Origin: Prunus persica
Lineage: Eukaryota > Streptophyta > Magnoliopsida > Rosales > Rosaceae
DNA length: 64,000 nucleotides
Assembly: GCF_000346465.2 (NCBI RefSeq)
Contig: NC_034015.1
Location: forward strand, 11,613,044 to 11,677,043
Reading direction: 5' to 3'
This document shows positions 56,848 through 64,000 of this stretch, one piece after another. Each line of letters starts with the position of its first letter. The stretch's first letter is position 1. The position numbers and the translations under genes were made by a program. The notes under the pieces are model-generated. The model was not told where the DNA came from. It saw only the letters and a list, made by a program, of their open reading frames with translations, and ran no database searches.

Positions 56848-58120
56848 GATAGATGGTTGCAGATCTTTGAATAGTATTCGGAGCCCTTTGAGTATATATG
56901 CTGTGCTAGAATTTCTGAGTGGTGTATCCAGAATATATAAAAATTCGTGTGAACTTTATCAGATACTTTTCATGTTTGAATTGTTCACATAAATAAAGGA
57001 TTAATTTCTTGTGCTAGATACCACACTCTTTTTTAGGTTTTGCATAATTAAGGAAAGACATGATTGTTAATTTCTTGTGCTAGAAACTTTGAGCGGACAA
57101 GAACATAACAATTTGGATCCAACCATTGATTTTTACTAAGACTTTGAACTTCAAATCTAACACATCAATCGTGACACTATACTCGACGCTCATGACTAAA
57201 TGCAGCACAGTTGATATTCACCTTATGAGTACGACATCAGGGGAGGAGGGAAGACAACGAGTGCAAGGATAGATGACTTCGGATCCAGCCCAGTTAACTA
57301 AATACTAGCCCAATTAATTACACTCATTAACCTGTGCATTACTTTGGCTATTTGGTCCAAATGAACATGCGTATCCTCAAGGTTGGGAGGATCGATGGGA
57401 GTTTTTTGTCAACTTTAAATTGTTTGCTTTAGGTATTTTGCACAAACATGATCATAAATCCAAGAACTCTCTACTGTATTTGATTCATGCACATGTTAAA
57501 CTATCAAAGCTCCCCCAACCATCATATCCTTGATGCTAACGACTTCTTGGGAGTTCTGGTAACGATGGTGAACATTTCTAGCAGGGCTCAAATCCCCAAT
57601 GAGCAGAAAATCATTAAGCTCATCGAAAATTTACTTCAATATACAGATAGACGGTGTTCAATGAGGAAGAATAGAGTTTCACACATAATGCCAATGCATC
57701 ATGGAAATTTAAACCTAAAATCACTTATGTGCAACTCTATTATTTTTTGGGTTGACTATAACTTATGTTGTAGTCTTCTCTTTCCTATTATTTTCTTTTG
57801 GCTGGCTTTTTTTAAAAGCAAACTTTATAGTCACTTAACCATTAGACATTAGTATCTTCCAACTTGATTTGCATTGTTTTCTGTCTTTCTCTATGTCGAT
57901 ATACATGTAGTCTTTGTTTAATTGTCCACTTGCTATTTACATAATAATTCTTTTTGGTCCGTGTATTTGAATAAGCCTTATGGTCAAGTCAGCCATTCAC
58001 ATGAACCATGGATCAGTAACTCTTAACCTGATTTCCTTTGTTTTTGGTCTTTCTTTATCAAGATATATGTGTGCACATGGTTCTAGTACTTTTTTAAATT
58101 GATCACTATAAGCAATAGAA

Positions 58121-58397
58121 TGGCTTGTTTGGGAGTGCTTTTGGAATGGCTAAAAGCACATTTTGATAACCAAAAGCGCTTCTGATAGCATTTGATAGAA
58201 AAGTTTAGAAGTGCTTTCTGGAGAAGCACCTGCCATATGCTTCTTCAGGTGCTTCTCCAAGAAGCACTCCCAATTGCTTTTTCAGGAAGCACTTCGATTT
58301 TTTATGAAATTTTCAACAACTTTATAATAAAAATGCTTTTGTTAGAAGCGCTTATGAGCAGAAATCCTTCCTAGAGAAGTAGTCCCAAACGAGCCCG
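58121..58397. mobile_element. hAT-type MITE with AAGCGCTT-rich interior
   Basis: About 277 bp. The left end GGCTTGTTTGGGAGTGCTT and the reverse-complemented right end GGGCTCGTTTGGGACTACTT match well. The interior has repeated AAGCACTTC/GAAGCACCT blocks in both orientations, so it can fold back. This is a common plant MITE pattern. No target duplication was certain. Confidence 0.65.
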
Positions 58398-59099
58398 AAG
58401 TCTTTTTAGTGTCTTTGTTGACTTTTGACCGCTAGCTTTGACATTTGATTATCAACCATTGACTTGTGTCTCCTCATTTCATTTCTCCTCATTTGCACCT
58501 CTAATCACATGACCGTATAGTGCCCTCAAAGATTAACAACATAGCCACAAAACATCTATGATGCCTCAGGTATAAGGATTAGTTTGCACCATTGCAATTT
58601 ATGAGTTCTAGCTTGACATGTGAGTAAAGACTTTCATGCTGTAACTCATGTGTTGGATCGCGTTCAGTGTATTTGTTCTTTGACAAGCACCTACACACAT
58701 ATCGATGTGTCTCCACACTTAATGACTTGAGACCTTGCCATTTCCTACATATAGAAACGATACTGTGTGTACTAGTCTTTATGGAATATTGACGCCTAAT
58801 CAATATTCCTATGACCAGGAACATATTTAGGATTTAGGGATGATGAGAAGTCTTCATGTATGCAATCTCATTACATAGCTCTCATATCCAATTGTGTATT
58901 CCTTGGACTATGGTTGTTCTACATATTGAAAGATAATATAGGATGATTTAATGTATAAAATAACATTTCTTGCCTATTGATAACATAATATGTTTTTTTT
59001 AATAAAAAATGTCCTTAACTCTAACTATCACATCAATAGTTGGATTTAAGGGCATATTTTTAACACCGATGGTATCCATCCTTCCTCTTAAAGTTTAAC

Positions 59100-60270
59100 C
59101 ATTGTTGGCATCATCATTGAAAGAGTAACGATTAGGCTTCTCGTGATTAGTTGGTGGTGGAGGAAGGTATAGATTTTAGGAGGGTGCCGAACATTGTGGA
59201 GGGTCGTCAGACCATACTTGGAGTTGAAGTATGCTACCTTAGCGTGAATGGTGGCTTGCCTTATTAGTTCTGCATAAGTATTCCAGGTGTTGTTGTGTAT
59301 TGAGTAGCGGAAGTTGGACTCATGAAGGCCATTCTTGAAGGTGCCAAAGGTAGCATGATCATTCGTCTCCTAACCCCCCAAGTAGTTGCATACTCCCGGA
59401 GAGGTTTGTCTTCATGTTGTTGAATCATATACAAGTCATGTGCCGAATATAACTGATTAGTCTCAATCATGAAATGATCCAAAAAGATGTGCTTCGAATG
59501 GTCGAATTTTAGCAACATCGGCACATAGTCACTCCATATCAGTATTTAGGTTAACATCGGCAAGTAGCCTCCTCCTAGAAGATTCTACATGAAGGGTGTT
59601 ATGTAGGGTGCCAAGACTGGCTTCATTCGGCATGTTAGAATGCGGGTTGCCGAAGAGACGAAAAAGAGTGATAGGTGAAGGAGCCAGCAGAGAAGTGGGA
59701 TTCATAAGCCGATTCCTACATATGGCTCCAATATGTTGATGTTCAAAATTGGACTCAACTTAAAAGGGATGAAGTATGGTTTCTTCAGCAAGTGATGAAA
59801 AGGTGAAGACCTTCGGTAATAACGCCTTCATCAGGAAGACGAATCTACAGAAGATTAACATTAGAAGAATCGTCAAGACCTTAACCAGTGTGGTATGAGT
59901 ATAAAGCTTTCCGATGTTGAAGTCAGCAAAGTGTAAGGTAAAAGATAATTTTGATAAAGTAAGGGTATGGGTAAAGATTAATGACCTTTTTACCTTGGCA
60001 CTATTCCCTTTTACAGGCAAAAGAAAGTGGATGTTTGCCAAAAGTTTCTATGTGGGACTTTGGGCAAATCATTGTGGTGCTGACACGTGTCTGGAGATTT
60101 AGGTTCTGCGAGTTTGCCTTCGATGACGTCCTTCGACACGCGGGTGTAGAATCGAAGTAGGAAGTCCCTTCGGTGCCCTTGGTCATGATGACGTCATTGG
60201 GGTTATGAGTCAGTGGTTTTCCCCAAGTGTTTCCCCTTGGGCAGTTTGTGGGTCTATCTATGTACCAGTT
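59100..60270 (-). pseudogene. Decayed LTR-retrotransposon remnant with gag-like sequence
   Basis: On the minus strand at 59264-59524 a frame contains MIQQHEDKPLREYATTW, which resembles the retrotransposon gag core (LREYA motif) of plant Ty3/gypsy elements. The surrounding DNA is less AT-rich and contains repeated TTCGG and GATGACGTC motifs of LTR style near 60090-60200. No intact gag or pol is present. Limits are approximate. Confidence 0.45.
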
Positions 60271-60966
60271 TTCGAGTGTTGAATGTGCTTGGTTGATTAT
60301 GATACAAACAACTTTTAACCAATTGAGCTACAACTTAAAAGTCCTTTAAAAAAAAAAGAAAAATTCTATTTTAATTGTTCATTTGATATTTACTTAAACC
60401 AATGGCGAACATGACCTTCCACTGGATTTCCACAAAAAAGGTTTGCATTGTTTATTATCTTTATCTATCTTCAAATATAGGTGTTTTCATATGTATTTTC
60501 TGCTTCTTTTTTATTTTTTTATTTTTTATATATAAGCGATAATTTAAATGAAATTAATCTAAACTATACGTTTCCAAGTACATGCATTTTCTGTTGGCTG
60601 TAGTAATTTTTTATCTTGCATTTTCTGTTGGCTGCAGTATTGTTTTATTTTGCATTTTCTGTTGGCTCTAGTATTTTTTTATATTACTAGGTATAACAAA
60701 TAATGTGGTCTTTTTTAAAATGTTCAATTATTGCTATTTAGATAATAAACTTTGGTCTGGCCGGTGTACTTAAATATATTTTAGTCAAAGCCATTCATAT
60801 GTGGATGGGTAAGTTTCAACTTTTTTTAATTGTCCAAATTGATATTACATATTATTTATTTTGGCTGCTTGTGAATTTAAACAAAACTTATAGTCAAAGA
60901 CCGTCAACTATGACCAAATAAAAAAGAATTCAACTTTCAACTTCCTTTGAATTATTGTTTCTTGTC

Positions 60967-60970
<4 letters not shown>

Positions 60971-61024
<54 letters not shown>
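60971..61024. repeat. CT microsatellite upstream of MATH gene 3
   Basis: About 27 uninterrupted CT units, located some 80 bases before the original ATG position of gene 3 and so within its leader or core promoter. The other MATH copies have only short CT tracts here. Confidence 0.95.
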
Positions 61025-61028
<4 letters not shown>

Positions 61029-61337
61029 TATGTATGTATGTGTGGGTGCTCCTGCCTCTGTACTGAACTACCAATCCGCGGTCAGTTGGCACTGGACTGC
61101 AATGGCGAACACACAATTTGTTCTCCATAAAATCATGACATGCATTTGTCTTTTGATTTCCAATAGAGTAAAATATTAAATAAGTTGTTTGAAACTCTAA
61201 ATTAAACATGTTTGGTTTCACTGAAGCTTTCTGCCATAATTTTCTTGTGCTTTTTGTAAAGATATTGAAGCGATGAGAACATACAAAAGAGACGCTTCAC
61301 CACATCACTTTAAGTTGGAAATAAAGTCGTACTCCTC

Positions 61338-63810
61338 ATGTCAACCACGCTCGCAAGAAAGTATGAATCTAGTGCGTTTGAAGCTGGCGGTCACAAATGG
61401 TGGGTTTTTCCAGTCATCTACTAGCGTAGTCTCTCCGTTATGCAAAAGGAGGAGGGATTCCACTTTCAATTATGTTGTTGAACATATTTTCATTTTAATA
61501 ATATGTGTTTTTCGGTTGCATTTAATTTATATTTGTTTTATGCTAAAGCTTATGGGAAATTAGCATTTAGCTTTGCACTCGAGGAACTAGCGTAGTTTAT
61601 ATAATTTTTATCTCTAGAAAGACAATAGAAATTGGAAGTACAAAAGAAAATTATTGTTAGATTATTGAACTAATAACTTTAATTAGCCTACCCGTTGATA
61701 AATTCATATCCCGCCCACTGCTCTACTCTTTAAATCTCATCGAAAACCATATAATAATTTGATTATTATCACAAGATTTATTTCATTTTATAATTTGATA
61801 CATGAATACATGCATAAACTCGAAGTTTTGCACTGTATTTAGGCAAATCTTAAGATGTATAATTATACTTGTAAGTTTGTATTGCAGGAGGTTGTCACTT
61901 TACCCAAATGAAATGATAAATGGACATTGTTACATATCCCTCTACTTGGCAACAGCGAAATCAAGCGTTCCTTCTTTGAGATCAATGCACAGTGGTATTA
62001 GACACCGGCCTTCTTCAATATACAATGGTATTAGTGACGGGGAACACGTTTATGCCACTTTTAGATTGTTTGTATTTGATCAGACACAGCAGGAATATTT
62101 TACCGTCGAAGGTGAAGACTCTGCTATAATATTATTTCTCATTTACACACACACACATGTACTAATTAACTTTGAATTTGCATGTTGACGTATGTGCAGA
62201 TGGGGCCGGAATATTAAGCCGATTTGATCGCGTGACAACGGAGGTGGGTTTTGCAAAATTTCTCCTCCGCGATACTTTCGAGCATCCTTCTGAGGGATAC
62301 CTTCTGAATGACTGCTGCACATTTGGGGCGGAGGTTTTTGTTAATACGAGTGGGAGGACGAGTTATGGGGAATCTATTTCCCGGATACACAAGTCCATTC
62401 TCAGCCCCCCTTTCCGTTATGATTTGGTAAAGTTCTCGTCACAATTTGGGCTGGAGCACTTGTGTCCAAATCTGATCAGTTTTGGAGAAAGAAAATGGTA
62501 TGGCACTTTCACTCAATCAAATTGTTGGAGAGTAATATTGGGTACTTGATTTGTGGGCTTGATGAATTGTTGGACCCTCCTTTTTTTTTTTTTGGGTTAG
62601 GAATTAATAATTTTTACCAAAATTAATCTATACATAGATAAAGCAAAAGATAGAGAATGATCAAACATTAAAAATACCATAAAATATTTTTGGTTAATTC
62701 AAACATTAAGAATTAAAATTATTAATTAAATGAGAATAATATGGTAAATTCACACTTTTTCATATTTCAAAAAATTAAAATTAAAAGAAAATTTTGATAA
62801 TAAGTCCTACTTTTATCTATATATATAAAGCAAAAGGCAGAGAATGGTGAAACATTCAAAATACCAGAAAATGCCCTTGGTTAATGCAAACATTAAGAAT
62901 TCAAATTATTAATTAAATGAGGATAATATGATAAATTCACACTTTTTCATATTTAAAAAAATTAAAAGAAAAAGAAAAAGCAGATAATGGATCCTATTTT
63001 TATGGAACACAACTATCCATTATCTTTTTTAATTCTAAAATAAATTTACTTATTTTTTTAAAAAAACCTCTCGCAAGCGCGAAAGCGCGTGCAGAGAGGC
63101 TAGTATAACATAACTACTCATGTTATATTTAAATTCGACGCCATTTTGGACTTTGGAGCCTCATACTCTCAATAGAGCTGGCATGTGGCTAACCTTTATA
63201 AGTATTTTATGTTGCCAAGCCAGTGTGTGGCTAACCTTTATAAGTATCTTATATTGCATTTTCTGTTTGTGTGCTTTGTACATGTATACGTTTGACCTCT
63301 ATGACGCAATAAGTAATATCTAAGATTAATTGGCCATAGTCAATATGCCTTTTTTCTTTTTCTTTTTTTGGGTTTTTTAAAAAGGGATAATTTTTTCTAC
63401 TAATTGTAGGCAGCTATGTGTTTATCCAAAAGGATACGGGCAACATAAGGACGTATCACTGTCACTTTACCTACGATCGGCCGACGATTTGTACACCCTT
63501 CCCAGCGTTTATGTAGAATTCAAGCTTCGGGTAGTGGATCGAGCCTTTAATTTACACCATATTGAACGAACAGGTACCTATTTTTGTATCTTCCTAATTA
63601 TATACTTATCAATTTATTGGTTTCACCTGAAAATTCTCTACAAATTTGATTTTTCTGTTTTCAGGCAAACACTGGTTCCTGTCCTCGGACAACACTTTTG
63701 GTTGGTCAGATTTTATGCCGTTGCGAACTTTAAATGACCCTTCAAAGGGGTTCCTTAGGGACGATATATTATCTGTTGTAGTTGAAATGCTGGTTAAGAA
63801 TGGGTCCTAA
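61338..63810 (+). CDS. MATH-domain (TRAF-like) protein, tandem copy 3, 5' end damaged
   Basis: Paralogue of copies 1 and 2. The usual first ATG at 61102 is present, but the donor site after ATTTG is gone: about 40 bases that hold it in copy 1 are deleted. Exon 2 (from about 61263) also lacks one base near 61336-61345 compared with copy 1, which shifts the frame. A downstream ATG at 61338 restores an open frame through 61338-61399, 61888-62111, 62200-62497, 63410-63573 and 63665-63810, giving 297 residues. This product keeps FEAGGHKWRLSLYP, VYATFRLFVFD and all of domain 2, but loses the first strand of domain 1. Copy 3 also has an insertion of about 15 residues after the LATAKSS region. Intron 4 contains a Helitron. 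It is either an N-truncated gene or a young pseudogene. Confidence 0.75.
62627..63103 (+). mobile_element. Non-autonomous Helitron in intron 4 of MATH gene 3
   Basis: Helitron hallmarks are visible. The start is TCTATATATATAAAGC after an A (62815/62816). Near the end is a strong hairpin, CCTCTCGCA pairing with TGCAGAGAGG around AGCGCGAAAGCGCG. It is followed by terminal CTAG (63100-63103) before a T. This gives a 288-bp element, 62816-63103. A second, similar start, TCTATACATAGATAAAGC, lies at 62627, and the next about 190 bp repeat the sequence after 62816. The insertion therefore has a duplicated 5' part or is two nested copies. Confidence 0.8.
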
Positions 63811-64000
63811 AAATAGATCTATATTGTATTTGAAGCCATGTTGCGGAGATGTCCCAATTAGTGTGTCAATTTTATCAGTTACTTTTCAAGTTTGAATTCA
63901 TCAATGAATAATAAATAATGTTTTGTTTTTGCAATAAATGTAATTGGGTTTATATATGATTTTTTATTATAAAAAAGCGATAGTAATTATTGATGAAACA
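63811..64000 (+). other. 3' region of MATH gene 3
   Basis: Downstream sequence resembling the region after MATH gene 1 (GTGTGTCAATTTTAT-like block, then AATAATAAATAATG and a TTTTGTTTT block). It is therefore the shared 3' UTR of the array. Nothing else is visible before the window ends. Confidence 0.6.

Larger units (their letters stand above)
56848..61101. other. Intergenic: MATH promoter relics, MITE and retroelement remains
   Basis: No intact gene in 4.2 kb. Contents: 3' region of gene 2; sequence similar to MATH promoters at about 57880-57990 and 60355-60480 (AATTGTCCA or AATTGTTCA, TTTACATAAT and TATGGTCAAG-type blocks); a hAT-like MITE; a decayed gag region; a box-A-like fragment near 60310-60345; and the true promoter of gene 3 from about 60760, ending in a long CT microsatellite. 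The frame at 57487-57852 has no recognised similarity. Confidence 0.6.

Noticed and set aside
57487..57852. Open frame of 121 codons
   Set aside because: No recognisable domain, AT-rich, no splice or promoter context, and it lies in a region of repeat relics.
1..64000. CRISPR arrays, bacterial operons or phage-like modules
   Set aside because: The window is clearly plant nuclear DNA with spliced genes; the tandem repeats found have no spacer structure.

Overview
The window is nuclear DNA of a flowering plant. It has spliced genes with GT-AG introns, AT-rich intergenic DNA, CT and TA microsatellites and many nested transposable elements. The protein sequences and the repeat style suggest a eudicot of the rose family, probably Prunus-like. 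That placement is inference from recalled family sequences, not a search result.

Genes, left to right: a SINAT2-type RING ubiquitin ligase (+, 1850-4325); a PTI1-like receptor-like cytoplasmic kinase (+, 6810-9339); a large conserved plant protein of the NST1-like group, 1257 residues and 8 exons (+, 12757-19750); a plastid-targeted methyltransferase-like protein (-, 20769-21779); a manganese-type metal tolerance protein (-, 23433-26211); a stellacyanin/mavicyanin-type phytocyanin (-, 26945-27493); an NDR1/HIN1-like LEA-2 membrane protein (-, 29394-30188); a small RRM-like protein (+, 47101-48288); and a tandem array of three two-domain MATH (TRAF-like) genes (+, 51004-53329, 54979-56847, 61338-63810). 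The third MATH gene has a damaged 5' end.

From about 28 to 45 kb the window is a transposon-built block. It holds a 5'-truncated LINE with a 19-bp target duplication and a broken second copy of the phytocyanin locus whose promoter is split by a 2.2-kb solo LTR (5-bp target duplication CTAAC). A roughly 1-kb sequence is present twice in tandem; one copy carries a 4.1-kb CACTA element and the other gives the matching empty site. A PIF/Harbinger element with both proteins (DDE transposase and Myb/SANT-like protein) apparently intact follows. A Helitron sits in an intron of the third MATH gene, and MITEs, SINE-like pieces, a 164-bp tandem repeat and a 347-bp tandem repeat lie elsewhere.

The host genes are independent single loci, not an operon-like system; only the MATH array is a functional cluster. 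No clearly new biological system was found. The strongest leads are the apparently intact Harbinger element, the datable CACTA insertion, the split phytocyanin promoter and the degrading MATH array. Exon limits were read by hand from splice signals and frame continuity; every multi-exon CDS listed closes in frame.
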